DNA of 64,000 bases from CBDCGJ01 sp965216645 (GCA_965216645.1 CBDCGJ010000067.1:28479-92478), one strand, 5' to 3'. Counted from the stretch's first letter, positions 17,846 through 26,266 are shown. Numbers and translations: made by a program. The notes: generated from the letters alone by a model not told the origin.

Positions 17846-19135
17846 ATGACCATTGTCGAACCGGAGGCCGCCGGGCTGTCGGCGTCGCGTTTAAGGCGGG
17901 TCGACGACTGGATGTCGCGGCAAGTCGACGGCGACCGCCTGGCCGGCCTGTCGCTGCTGATCCACCGCCGCGGCCGCGACGTCTATCAGAATTGCGTCGG
18001 CGAGATGGACCGCGAGGCCGGCAAGCCGGTTGCGCCGGACACCATCTTCCGCATCTATTCCATGACCAAGCCGATCACCGCCGTGGCGGCGATGATTTGC
18101 TATGAGGAAGGCCAATTTCAGCTCGACGATCCGATCGCGCGCTTCCTGCCGGCCTTCGCCGAGATGCAGGTCTGGGACGGCAACCCGGACGCGCTGAACA
18201 CGGTGCCCGCCGACAGCCCCATCACCGTGCGTCAGCTCTTCACCCATACCGCCGGATTCAGTCTGGATTTCATCACCGCCACGCCGGTGGAGGCGTTCTA
18301 TCGGGACAACGGCATCTGCTTCAATCCGGCGCGCCAGAGCGACGGTGGCGCCGATCTGGCCGGCATGACCGACCGCCTGGCCGCCGCCCCCTTGATCCGG
18401 CAGCCGGGCAGCGGCTGGGGCTATTCCGTTGCCATCGACGTGCTCGGCCGGCTGGTCGAGGTCTGGTCCGGCCAGCCGTTGGACCGCTTCTTCGCCGAGC
18501 GGATTTTCGAGCCGCTGGGCATGACCGACACCGCCTTCCAGGTCCCGGCGGAAAAGCTGGACCGTTTCGCCGCCTGTTACGAGCCGACCGAGGGCGGCGG
18601 CCTGGGCGGTATCGGCGCCACAACCGTCTCGGCGGCGCGGCAAACCGCGGGCATCGGCGTGAAACTAAGCGACGCGCCGGCGGAGAGCGCCTTCCTTGAG
18701 CCGCCCGCGACCTTCTGCGGCGGCGGCGGCCTGGTCGGCACCCTCGGCGATTACGGCCGCTTCTGCGCGATGCTGCTGAACAAGGGTACGCTCGGCGGCA
18801 GCCGCATCCTGGGCCGCAAGACCGTCGAGTTCATGGCCGAAAACCACCTGCCCGGCAACCGGGACATGGCCGCCATGGGCCAGCCGGTTTGGAGCGAGTC
18901 GAGCGCCGAGGGCATCGGCTACGGCCTCGGCATGGCCGTGGTCGTCGACCCCGCCGCCACCCAGGTAGTCCGCTCAAAGGGCGAATATTTCTGGGGCGGC
19001 GCCGCCAGCACCGCCTTCTGGATCGACCCGGCGGAGGCGCTGTTCGTGGTGATGATGACGCAACTGGTGCCCTCGTCTTTCTATCCCCTGCGCAACGAAC
19101 TGCGCGCCGCGGTCTATCAGGCGCTGGTGGACTGA
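17846..19135 (+). CDS. Serine hydrolase, class C beta-lactamase/EstB fold
   Basis: 429 residues from the ATG at 17846, which follows AAGGATAG; the longer frame to 17705 adds unconvincing sequence. Active-site motif SMTK (in FRIYSMTKPITAVAA) gives the nucleophilic Ser and Lys; GWGYSVAIDVLG supplies the Tyr. The C-terminal EYFWGGAASTAFWIDP is the KTG-equivalent region seen in esterases of this fold. No signal peptide, so a cytoplasmic esterase is more likely than a beta-lactamase. Confidence 0.88.
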   Translation: MTIVEPEAAGLSASRLRRVDDWMSRQVDGDRLAGLSLLIHRRGRDVYQNCVGEMDREAGKPVAPDTIFRIYSMTKPITAVAAMICYEEGQFQLDDPIARFLPAFAEMQVWDGNPDALNTVPADSPITVRQLFTHTAGFSLDFITATPVEAFYRDNGICFNPARQSDGGADLAGMTDRLAAAPLIRQPGSGWGYSVAIDVLGRLVEVWSGQPLDRFFAERIFEPLGMTDTAFQVPAEKLDRFAACYEPTEGGGLGGIGATTVSAARQTAGIGVKLSDAPAESAFLEPPATFCGGGGLVGTLGDYGRFCAMLLNKGTLGGSRILGRKTVEFMAENHLPGNRDMAAMGQPVWSESSAEGIGYGLGMAVVVDPAATQVVRSKGEYFWGGAASTAFWIDPAEALFVVMMTQLVPSSFYPLRNELRAAVYQALVD

Positions 19136-19250
19136 GCCCGGGCGTCCAGCTGGCGGCGCTTTTGCGCCGACTAGGCAAAATAGCTTAAACTGCGACGGAT
19201 CGCGCGATTGCCGACGTTTAACGATGAGACAAATTCTTTTGCCCGTCCGG

Positions 19251-19284
19251 GCCCAATCATATTCGGAGCCCAATCATATTCGGC
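19251..19284 (+). repeat. 17-bp tandem duplication
   Basis: Two adjacent copies (19251-19267 and 19268-19284) of a 17-bp unit, beginning GCCCAATCATATTCGG, differing only in the last base. They sit 10 bp upstream of the ATG at 19294, so they form the 5' leader of the frameshifted coiled-coil gene and could affect its translation. Confidence 0.9.
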
Positions 19285-19293
19285 GTATGTGTA

Positions 19294-19871
19294 ATGACCC
19301 ACGCGAAATATCTTGCCGTTGCCTGCCTCGCCGTTTTCCTGCCGATCTCCGCGTTGATGGCCAAACCTTCCAGCGCCGTTCAGGAGAGCATCGACCAAAT
19401 CGTGCAGGATGTCGTCGTCAGCGCCCCCGATCGGGCCCGGCGCGAGGTCGAGCGTGTGGCCGAGGTGGATCCGGTCCAATCCAACGTCAGCCGCAAAGAC
19501 GCCCGCGAAGACCGGCGCAAAAAGGACCGCTCAAAGGAAACCCGCGGTAAAAGCGATAAGCCGCATGCCAAGGGCGCAGGGCCGGGCCGGGCCGGGCCAG
19601 CGAGGCGCAGGCGCGCGAGCTGGCCAAGTTGAAAGAAGAGCATGTGAAAAAAGTCGCCAAGCTCGAGGCGGAACTCGACCGCAAATTGGAAAAGGCGCGT
19701 GCCGAGTTCGAGCGCGAGGCGGCGAAAGAGGACAAGCCGGAAAAAGTGAAAAAGAAACGCGCGAAGCTGGCCAAGAAGGTGGACAAGGCCTATGGCATGT
19801 TTGAGAAAAAAGTCGACGAGGAAAACGCCCGCTTCGACAAGAAACGCGCCAAAATCCTAAGCAAATCCTAA
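19294..19871 (+). CDS. Secreted, highly charged coiled-coil protein, split by a 5-bp repeat
   Basis: The first frame (19294-19632) encodes a signal peptide (MTHAKYLAVACLAVFLP...ALMA) and a charged segment. The second frame, from about 19600 to the stop at 19869-19871, encodes a Lys/Glu-rich helix (KLKEEHVKKVAKLEAELDRK onward). Four GGGCC units (19579-19598) lie at the junction. Removing one unit joins the frames into one 190-residue protein. No family recognised; composition suggests a periplasmic, extended coiled coil. Either slippage has inactivated it, the tract is phase-variable, or the sequence has one unit too many. Confidence 0.6.
19579..19598 (+). repeat. Pentanucleotide repeat (GGGCC)4 inside a coding region
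   Basis: Four perfect GGGCC units. A three-unit tract would restore the reading frame of the surrounding gene. Repeats whose unit is not a multiple of three inside a gene are the usual substrate for slipped-strand switching. Confidence 0.9.
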
Positions 19872-19895
19872 GTAAATCCTGAGTAATTCCTGATC
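19852..19895 (+). repeat. 11-bp tandem repeat, four degenerate units
   Basis: Units AAATCCTAAGC, AAATCCTAAGT, AAATCCTGAGT and AATTCCTGATC run across the stop codon of the coiled-coil gene. The first two supply the final residues and the TAA. Confidence 0.85.
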
Positions 19896-20028
19896 GCATC
19901 CGCCGGCCGCACCCGCCGGCGCCGCCCGCAATGGACTTTGGCGACGTGGACGTTGACCGGCTGTCCGCCGCCATGGGGACGGAGTTGGGGGCGTCGATTT
20001 TTCGGACAGCCTGGACGCGGCGGCGGCG

Positions 20029-20397
20029 TTAGCGTTGCGCGGCACCGGCGAGCAAAATCGACGCGAGTTCCCCATTGCTGAACCGCCCCGGCGCGTTCAG
20101 GTGCCGCCAGTCGGTATCGGAGAGCCGCGGCCGGCGTGCCGCCAGCAAATGCAGGAGATAGCGCCGTACCAGGCCGGGGTCGGGCGCGGCGCCGTCAATT
20201 GGGACGACGTGTACGGAGTACCGTTCGTCGTCCGGCCGCAGGCGGAGCGCCCGCCCCTCGATATCGAAGGCGAAGTAGCTCTCTTCCGCATACCACGGCT
20301 CGATATCGTCCCTCAGCGCCTCCACGGTCGCGTACACCGAACAATCGCCGACCTCTCGGCGATCATTGCTTTCGTTGACGAGGATGGGCGGTTTCAT
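20029..20397 (-). CDS. Conserved-looking small protein of unknown function
   Basis: 122 residues from the ATG at 20397. Starts MKPPILVNESNDRREVGDCS and contains VYATVEALRDDIEPWYAEES and AFDIEGRALRLRPDD, suggesting a compact alpha/beta fold. No signal peptide or membrane segment. Starts 28 bp after the plsY stop on the same strand, so it is probably expressed with plsY. I do not recognise the family. The 157 bp to its left contain the end of the 11-bp repeats and GC-rich non-coding sequence. Confidence 0.6.
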   Translation of the reverse strand: MKPPILVNESNDRREVGDCSVYATVEALRDDIEPWYAEESYFAFDIEGRALRLRPDDERYSVHVVPIDGAAPDPGLVRRYLLHLLAARRPRLSDTDWRHLNAPGRFSNGELASILLAGAAQR

Positions 20398-20425
20398 GGC
20401 GGTGGCGGATGTTTGGCGGGAGACG

Positions 20426-21064
20426 TCAGAAGGCCAGCTTGTTTTCCGTGCCGCTGCGCAGGCGCTGGATGTTGGTGCGGTGCTTGGCGATGACGATGGC
20501 GGCCAGGGCGCAGGCGAAGACGGCAAACCAGGGCGTGTGGCCGAAGACGGGGACGAAGGACAGGATGGCGAACAAAGCGGCGGCCGAGATGCTGGCCAGG
20601 GAGACATAGCGGGTCGCCGCCACCAACGCGACGAAGAGCGCCAGGCAGATAAGCGCGATGCGCCAGTCGGCCATGAACAGCACGGTCACCCCGGTCAGAA
20701 TGCCCTTGCCCCCCTGGAAGCGGAAGTAAATCGGCCAGTTATGCCCGATCACCGCCCCGGCCCCGGCCGCCAGCAAACTGACGCAGTCTACCGCGTCGCC
20801 GACCGCCGCCCCGCCAACGGAGACATAAATGCCGAGCCAGAGCCCGAACAGACAGGCCAGCACACCCTTCAGCACATCGCCCGCCAGCACCAGCCCGGCC
20901 GCGCCCTTCCCCAAGACCCGCAAAGCATTGGTCAGCCCGGCACTCTTGCTGCCCACTCGCCGAATATCCGTCCCATAAAACCGCCCCACAATCACCGCCG
21001 CATTCGCACTGCCAAGCAGATAACCGGCAGCGAAAGCCAGCAGCGTGTAGAGCAGGTCGACCAT
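20426..21064 (-). CDS. plsY: Glycerol-3-phosphate acyltransferase PlsY
   Basis: 212 residues from the ATG at 21064, preceded by GGGAGGAATT. Integral membrane enzyme that acylates glycerol-3-phosphate from acyl-phosphate, the first step of phospholipid synthesis. Motif 1 region is GSANAAVIVGRFYGTDIR, followed by GSKSAGLTNALRVLG; motif 2 is GHNWPIYFRFQGGKG; motif 3 is AKHRTNIQRLRSGTE. The segment usually seen as GSGNPGATN is altered to GSKSAGLTN, so this may be a divergent PlsY. Five or more membrane helices are apparent. Confidence 0.88.
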   Translation of the reverse strand: MVDLLYTLLAFAAGYLLGSANAAVIVGRFYGTDIRRVGSKSAGLTNALRVLGKGAAGLVLAGDVLKGVLACLFGLWLGIYVSVGGAAVGDAVDCVSLLAAGAGAVIGHNWPIYFRFQGGKGILTGVTVLFMADWRIALICLALFVALVAATRYVSLASISAAALFAILSFVPVFGHTPWFAVFACALAAIVIAKHRTNIQRLRSGTENKLAF

Positions 21065-21162
21065 CCAATTCCTCCCTACCGCCGCCCGCGGCGGCGGCAT
21101 TCCCAGACACGTCAGCCTAACAGATCCCAACCACCCCTGTCCGCCACCACGACACCCGCCCG

Positions 21163-21226
21163 CGCAAATAGGTCAACATCCCTGACCTATGTTTCACGTG
21201 AAACATAGGTCAGCATTGCTGCCCAC
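21163..21226. repeat. Dispersed repeat A, copy carrying the parS palindrome
   Basis: AATAGGTCAACATCCCTG (from 21167) and CATAGGTCAGCATTGCTGCCC (to about 21224) are two partial copies of a motif that also occurs at 25326 and 26381. The parS palindrome lies between them. Downstream sequence to about 21360 (blocks such as TGTCCAATC) also resembles 26402-26560. Confidence 0.6.
21183..21212. promoter_or_regulatory. parS centromere site (30-bp perfect palindrome)
   Basis: The core TGTTTCACGTGAAACA at 21190-21205 is an exact match to the bacterial ParB-binding consensus. It is embedded in a 30-bp perfect inverted repeat centred between 21197 and 21198. ParB-CTP clamps load here for chromosome segregation. 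parA/parB are not in the window. It lies intergenically between plsY and an IS5-type element. Confidence 0.9.
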
Positions 21227-21360
21227 TTTTTCTGGACGATGTCCAAGTTTGGGGATGTGGGGGTTGGGGTAGGGTGTTGATTTTGTGAGGATTCTAACCT
21301 CCCCGATTCTAGTCATGTCCAAGTTATGTCCAATCCAGCCGTGCCCAAAATAGAAAATAC

Positions 21361-22748
21361 TGGTGGACACCTCTAAGAACGCTTGAATTTGCCGGATATT
21401 GTCGGCGGATTGGGGAGTTTGTGGCGGTGTTGCTTGAGGCGGCCGGGATTGTCGCCGTTTTGCGGCGGTTTGTTGTGTGTTTTCCGGTGGTTTTCCGGCT
21501 TTTTCCGGTTATCCGGGCGCGGCTCGGCTCTCGAGCCAGAGGTAGCGCTGGAAGTTGTAGACCAGGTTGGCCAGGCCGATCCGGGTCTCGGCCCGGGCCA
21601 GGCCGATCGAGCGGATCGTGAGCCGCATCGGCCCCTTCAGCCGGGCGAAGGGATGCTCGACCAGGGCGCGTATCTTCGATCGCTTGCCATTGGCGGCGGC
21701 GGCGCGCCGGCTCATCGGTTTGCCCGGCGGCTTTTTGGTGTGGATGTGGGAGCGGAAGCCGTGCCGCGCCAGCCAGGTCTCGTTCTTCTTCGAGCGATAG
21801 GCGGTGTCCGCCCAGACCCCGGAAGCGGTATTGTTGCGGTCCAGCAGCTCGGCCAGTTGCGCGCCGTCATAGCGGGCCGCGTCGGTGACTTTGTAGCGCC
21901 GGATCAGGCCGTGCTCGCGGTCGATACAAATGTGGCTGCGCGGGCTTATGCCGCGCCACCGGCGCGACATTCCTGCTCGCTTATAACCGAATACCGGGAT
22001 CGCGAGGTCGGTCTTGTGTTTGCCGCCGTCGGCCCGGGTCTTGGCCTTGGTCTGCTTCACCGTCCAGCGCGCGTGTGTGTCCTTCTGCGCCGCCTTGTGG
22101 GGATCGTCCGGCCAGATCTCGGCGGCGGTCTTGCCGTCCTTGATCTGCCGCTTCTCGCCGTCCGTGTTGCGCGGCCGGGGTGCGGCCACCAGGCTGGCGT
22201 CGACGATCTGGCCGCCCATCGCCAGATAACCCGCCTTTTCGAGATGGCGCTCGAAGCGGGCGAACAGCTTCTCCACCGCGCCAGCCCGGCTCAATTGTTC
22301 GCGGAACAGCCAGATCGTCTTCGCGTCCGGCACCTTGTCGCCCAGCGAGAGGCCGAGAAAGCGCTGAAACGTCAGCCGGTCGTTGATGACATATTCCGCC
22401 TGATCGTCCGACAGATCGTAGAGCGCCTGCAGCACCAGAATCTTGAACACCGAGAGCGTGCGCGCCATCGGTCCGAGCGAGCGCTCGAGGCACAGGCTCG
22501 AACGGCGGCCGCCCGCCCTTGGCCCGGGTCGAGCGCCGAAGCGCTTTCGCCAACGGCTTGCGGAACACCGCCCACGGCACCACCCCAGCCAACCGCTCCA
22601 ACGGATCGCCGGCGGCACTCAACAACCGATAACGATCCTCCAAATCCCAAAACCCGATCTGACCAGACATCGCAACACCTCAACGAATCAATACAACGAT
22701 TGAATCAGATCAGAGCGAAAAAGGGGAGGTTTTTAGAGATGTCCAATT
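21361..22748 (-). mobile_element. IS5-family insertion sequence (about 1.39 kb)
   Basis: Imperfect terminal inverted repeats: TGGACACCTCTAAGAAC at the left end (21364-21380) and, on the other strand, TGGACATCTCTAAAAAC at the right end (22729-22745). They enclose one transposase gene on the minus strand. No convincing target-site duplication is visible, so exact ends are uncertain by a few bases. Confidence 0.8.
21509..22670 (-). pseudogene. IS5-family DDE transposase, N-terminal frame disrupted
   Basis: The N-terminal 58 or so codons (MSGQIGFWDLEDRYRLLSAA through GGRPPFEPV) are in one frame from 22670. The rest, from VFKILVLQALYDLSDDQ through GLANLVYNFQRYLWLE, is in another frame ending at 21509. 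Between them lies about 40 bp of extra sequence (about 22450-22495) that shifts the frame by one and contains the palindrome CGAGCGCTCG. DDE core elements are present (QIVDASLVAAPRPRN; VWADTAYRSKKNE; HPFARLKGPM). Transposition would need frameshifting, so it is probably inactive. Confidence 0.75.
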
Positions 22749-23102
22749 TTTTCTCGTGAGTTTACTTGAGAAAACAGAATCAAAGTCGGGCGAAACTTTC
22801 TGTTTGCGTCCTTCATCGACACCGGTTGTTGCGCAGTAAGAGCTTAGCGCAAGGCATCACATGTTCGCCCGATTCCACACTAAGGGATCAACGTGTGATT
22901 GATTCGCGTTCGGAAGTCGGTTTGATTCCATTGCAGGCCCGCCGCCTGTTCGAAATATCTGGCGTCGGCAATACCGCCGTTTGCTGGTTTTTACAAGCCC
23001 GCGCTGAATTCTGATCTATCTTCTCGGATTACCGTCGAATTAGATTGCAGCCACTCTGACTCATCATCTTTTTGCCTACATTGTCCGGTTACTTCGACGA
23101 AA
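22749..23102. other. Non-coding stretch between IS5 element and small membrane protein
   Basis: 354 bp. Its middle (22921-23005) is a degraded fragment of the parC 3' region, listed separately. An 82-codon open frame (22766-23014, +) runs antisense across that fragment and is not a credible gene. The remainder shows nothing I can identify. Confidence 0.6.
22921..23005 (-). repeat. Decayed fragment of the parC 3' region, copy 1
   Basis: Aligns with the genuine parC segment at about 39212-39295. Shared blocks include TTCCATTGCAGGCCCGCCGCC-type sequence, TGGCGTCGGC, and ACCGCCGTTTG/GTTTTTACAAG against CCGCCGTCTTTGTATTTTTGCAG. Roughly three quarters of positions agree. Same strand as parC. Confidence 0.6.
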
Positions 23103-23444
23103 ATGGACGATCAATTACCCACCAACAATCGCCTCGCCAGCCTGTCCTGCTCGATCGGGCCGGTCGTTTCGGTGTTTATCGTCTTAATCGATCTCGCGGA
23201 ATTCGCGCTTGCCGGCGGGGTGGGCTATCCGATCGGCAAGGGTGATTTGGGGTGGGCGTATCGGTCGGTGGGGCATTATCTGATGAGCGGCGGACTGTTG
23301 GTTGCCGTGCCGCTAGGGCTGCTGGCGGGACAATGGCTCAACCGCGACAGGCGTGCCGGCCGGGTGTTTCGGGCGGTCAATGGGGGATTGGGTGTCCTGT
23401 TGGCGGGCCTGATATTGGCCCATGTCGGTGGGTGGGGCGCCTAA
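23103..23444 (+). CDS. Small membrane protein of unknown function
   Basis: 113 residues with three hydrophobic segments (about 16-38, 55-75 and 92-110) and a short positively charged loop (NRDRRAGRVF). No recognised family, and no strong ribosome site before the ATG. It lies between two parC-end fragments in the accessory region, so it may have arrived with them. Coding status moderately uncertain. Confidence 0.5.
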   Translation: MDDQLPTNNRLASLSCSIGPVVSVFIVLIDLAEFALAGGVGYPIGKGDLGWAYRSVGHYLMSGGLLVAVPLGLLAGQWLNRDRRAGRVFRAVNGGLGVLLAGLILAHVGGWGA

Positions 23445-23471
23445 TCGATCATCCTCAGCTGTTACCGCGCC

Positions 23472-23636
23472 CCTCATCCAAACCGATTATTCCTCGGAAA
23501 CCCTTTCGGCGCCAGGCGGCCCGCATTCTCCCGTTTCCCCAGCCACGGCTCCAGCTTGTGCTCCGTCCTTGTCCGGCCGCCCGCCTATTTCCAACGCGAT
23601 CCCACCGCTGGTTCGACGCAAGTGGCGGGGATCGGT
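23472..23636 (-). repeat. Duplicated parC 3' end, copy 2
   Basis: 23472-23592 aligns closely with 39099-39218. On the minus strand it would read the C-terminal residues of ParC (KLEPWLG-, RLAPKGFP-, NNRFG-like) and the stop. Beyond 23592 similarity fades over about 45 bp. Same orientation as parC. Confidence 0.8.
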
Positions 23637-23925
23637 TGGGGGTGCCGGAGGACGCGGAAGACGTTTGTTGTTCTTTGTCTTTGTGTGGTTGGTGAGGAAA
23701 AATCGTTTGTAAAGCGTCGCTCGTTTCGGTTATTATTTCTCCGAGTTAGTTCAATTTAATTTTGCTGAAACCGCGTTTATTTTAGGGGGGATTGATCGAA
23801 CCGTAGCGGCATAAATTCTCCTGTTGGTTTCGGGTTTGCGGCTCGAGGCGGGCAGGCGATGGGGGCAGGCCGAGCCACATCTCGGTCCCGCCGAACCCGG
23901 ATTGCCTCGCGATCAAGGAAATATT
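23637..23925. other. Intergenic, non-coding
   Basis: About 290 bp, with an AT-rich patch at 23700-23790. Longer frames here are not supported. The ribosome site CAAGGAA for the following lipoprotein lies at its right edge. Confidence 0.5.
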
Positions 23926-24288
23926 ATGGATAAGATATTGAAAAAATTAATGCTTTCTATGGTGGCCCTGCTGTCGCTGACGATGGCCGGATGTCTTGGT
24001 GCCCAATTGCGCAAGGACAATATTTATGAAGTGACCGAAACGATCACGGTGGCGCCGGGGCACCAAAATACCGCATCCGCGCAGTGTAACGACCCGGACG
24101 ATGTCATCCTGACGGGCATCTGCCAAAGCCCGCGGCCCGAAGTCACCTATCGGTCATTCGGCGGCAGTAACATTACGTACAATTCCCAACCGACGTCGAA
24201 AAGCGGCTGGTTCTGCACCGCCTTTAACCCAACATCTTCGGACGTGATCGTCAGAGCCACCGTCGCTTGCCTGCCGGCGCCGGGGTAG
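23926..24288 (+). CDS. Small cysteine-containing lipoprotein of unknown function
   Basis: 120 residues from the ATG at 23926, preceded by CAAGGAA. Signal peptide MDKILKKLMLSMVALLSL with lipobox TMAGC. The mature part has four more cysteines (in SAQCNDPDD, LTGICQSP, GWFCTAFN and TVACLP), compatible with two disulfides in the periplasm or on the surface. No family recognised. Flanked by a parC-end fragment and an opposite-strand unknown gene. Confidence 0.7.
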   Translation: MDKILKKLMLSMVALLSLTMAGCLGAQLRKDNIYEVTETITVAPGHQNTASAQCNDPDDVILTGICQSPRPEVTYRSFGGSNITYNSQPTSKSGWFCTAFNPTSSDVIVRATVACLPAPG

Positions 24289-24342
24289 TTTGGCGTTCTC
24301 CCGTGCCCGGGGGCTCGGAAACGTGACCGCGGTCGCGTCGTC

Positions 24343-25221
24343 TCAACTCGCCCCGCTGGCTTTTAGATCGAGCACCAGGTGGCGGAGCCAGGGTTCGGCC
24401 ATGGCCGGTTGCGCCGACAGGGTCCGCGCGAAGGCCTGCCGCTCCGCCCGGGTCCGCGCCAGGTCGTAGAGTTCCACGGCGCCGCGCAGCGCTTTCAGGG
24501 CTTCATCCGTGCGCGGGGGTCGCGCCGCCTCCCCCCGCCCCCAGCGGTCGCGGCGATAGGAGATCGTGACCTTCACGCCCGTGCCGGCGATATGGCTCCA
24601 GAGTGCCGGCGAGACCGAGACATTTTTGGCAGAAATCTTGGCGCCCTGAGCGCGCCAATCGTCGTGCTGTTGCCAGCGATAGGTGTTCGGCGAGCTCTTC
24701 TCCCGACAGGTCAAGCCGATGAAGCCGATGCGGCGGCGGACCACGTTCCAATCCGCGCCCTCCCGCCGGCTCCAATCCCGGAGCAGTTGCAGCAGCCAAA
24801 GAAATGTGCTGCCCATATCGACCACATCGACGAAGCGGACAGCTTTGCCGTAAGACGCCAGCGCCTGGGGGTCCAGTTTCTCCGCGCGGAAATAGTCGAG
24901 CAGCGGCGCCAGCTCGCCAGGGTCGGGGTCCGCCTCGCCGTAACCCGGCATGGAGAGTTGCAGCAAGGTCAGCGAGCGCGGCTGTTTCAAGGCCGCAAAC
25001 GCCCCGCTCAGATAGTCGAACAGGTTCTCCGGCGAGCGGCCGACGAAAACCAGATCGCTATCGCCGGCCAGGGCGACGGCCCGCGCCGTCACCGACCGCA
25101 ACTCCGCCAGATCCTCCCCCGGAAACGCCGCCGCCTCGCCCGCCAACAAATCGCCCAACTGCTCCCGACGGCTCAGGTCCCAACGGAACGGACGGATGGT
25201 GCGATCAAGGTCGTCTGACAT
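24343..25221 (-). CDS. Hypothetical protein, about 292 residues
   Basis: From the ATG at 25221 (MSDDLDRTIRPFRWDLSRR); the frame is open upstream, but that part reads through a repeat. Contains a Rossmann-like beginning (GDSDLVFVGRSPENLFDYLSG), KAVRFVDVVDMGSTFLWLLQLL, and NVVRRRIGFIGLTCREKSSP. This reminds me of phosphoribosyltransferase-like or SIS-like hypotheticals, but no motif is decisive. C-terminal region rich in basic residues. Divergent from lpxA. Confidence 0.6.
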   Translation of the reverse strand: MSDDLDRTIRPFRWDLSRREQLGDLLAGEAAAFPGEDLAELRSVTARAVALAGDSDLVFVGRSPENLFDYLSGAFAALKQPRSLTLLQLSMPGYGEADPDPGELAPLLDYFRAEKLDPQALASYGKAVRFVDVVDMGSTFLWLLQLLRDWSRREGADWNVVRRRIGFIGLTCREKSSPNTYRWQQHDDWRAQGAKISAKNVSVSPALWSHIAGTGVKVTISYRRDRWGRGEAARPPRTDEALKALRGAVELYDLARTRAERQAFARTLSAQPAMAEPWLRHLVLDLKASGAS

Positions 25222-25325
25222 GGGCAGGCGCGAGTTCTCATGGTTGCGGTCGGCCAAGCTATCCCAACCCCACCGCCCCGTCGACGGCTGGATACAACTC
25301 ACGGCCGCGACCGCCCACGCGATTG

Positions 25326-25342
25326 GGTCAACATCGCTGCCC
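25326..25342 (+). repeat. Dispersed repeat A, short copy
   Basis: GGTCAACATCGCTGCCC, identical to 26385-26401 and close to the motif at 21208-21224. Lies upstream of the stand-alone lpxA gene. Confidence 0.8.
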
Positions 25343-25453
25343 CAGATTTCCAAAAAGCATTTGGGGTAACAATTCGTCATACCTTTTGAATTTTCACGGC
25401 CCCTGTCCCGTGTTGCTATGGCGCGGCACAATCGTTGGCGCATAGGTTGGCGC

Positions 25454-26266
25454 ATGGATGGTATGACGAGAACGAAGATGGAAGCGGCTGCGATCATTGA
25501 TCCGACGGCCGTCATCGATCCGCAAGCAAAACTGGGCAAAAACAACAAGATCGGTCCCTATGCGGTGATCGGCCCCGATGTGGAGATCGGCGACGGGAAC
25601 GACATTGGCCCGCATGCCGTGCTGATGGGAAACACCGTGCTCGGCGACGGCAACCAGGTCTTTCAGTTCGCCTCGGTCGGGGCGCCGCCGCAGGACCTGA
25701 AATGGCGCGGCGAGAACTCCCGTCTGCTGATCGGCAGCCGCAATATCATCCGGGAATATGTCACGCTTCAGCCGGGAACGGCGGATGGCGGCGGCGTCAC
25801 GACCATCGGCGACGACAACCTGTTCATGGCCAGCTCCCATGTCGCGCATGATTGCCGGGTCGGAAATCACGTTATCCTTGCCAATGTCGCCTCCCTCGCC
25901 GGCCATATCGAGGTCGGCGACCATGCCATACTCGCGGCCCTCTGCGGCGTTCACCAGCATGCGAAGATCGGGACATATGCCTATGTCGCGGCCGGCGCGA
26001 TGCTGTCTCAGGACGTGCCGCCGTTCTGCCTCGTACAAGGCGACCGGGCCCGGCTCGTCGCGTTGAACGAGGTCGGCCTCAAGCGCGGCGGCTTTGCCGA
26101 AGCCGATATCATGGCCCTGCGGCGGGCCTTCCGCCTCCTCTTCCGGCGCAACGGCACCAAGGCGGAAAGAATGGCCGCGGCGAAAGCGCAGGAAGGCAAC
26201 TGCGCCCCCGTCCACGAACTAATCGAGTTCGTGGCGGCATCCAACCGCGGCATTCCGGCCGGCTAA
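25454..26266 (+). CDS. lpxA: UDP-N-acetylglucosamine acyltransferase (LpxA-like), stand-alone
   Basis: About 270 residues from the ATG at 25454 (an ATG at 25478 is possible). Left-handed beta-helix of hexapeptide repeats (AVIDPQAKLGKNNKIGPYAVIG onward). Acyltransferase signature FQFASVGAPPQDLKW, ENSRLLIGSRNIIREYVTL, and the catalytic His in SSHVAHDCRVGNH. C-terminal helical domain from about residue 190. First enzyme of lipid A synthesis. Unlike the usual lpxD-fabZ-lpxA-lpxB operon it stands alone, between two copies of repeat A, suggesting an extra or relocated copy. Confidence 0.88.
   Translation: MDGMTRTKMEAAAIIDPTAVIDPQAKLGKNNKIGPYAVIGPDVEIGDGNDIGPHAVLMGNTVLGDGNQVFQFASVGAPPQDLKWRGENSRLLIGSRNIIREYVTLQPGTADGGGVTTIGDDNLFMASSHVAHDCRVGNHVILANVASLAGHIEVGDHAILAALCGVHQHAKIGTYAYVAAGAMLSQDVPPFCLVQGDRARLVALNEVGLKRGGFAEADIMALRRAFRLLFRRNGTKAERMAAAKAQEGNCAPVHELIEFVAASNRGIPAG

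Noticed and set aside
19852..19895. Possible CRISPR-like array
   Set aside because: Four degenerate 11-bp tandem units without spacers; a simple tandem repeat.
21383..22759. A 458-codon plus-strand open frame across the IS5 element
   Set aside because: It is the complement of the transposase gene, with no ribosome site or family resemblance.
22766..23014. An 82-codon plus-strand frame
   Set aside because: It runs antisense through a decayed parC fragment and has no sign of coding constraint.
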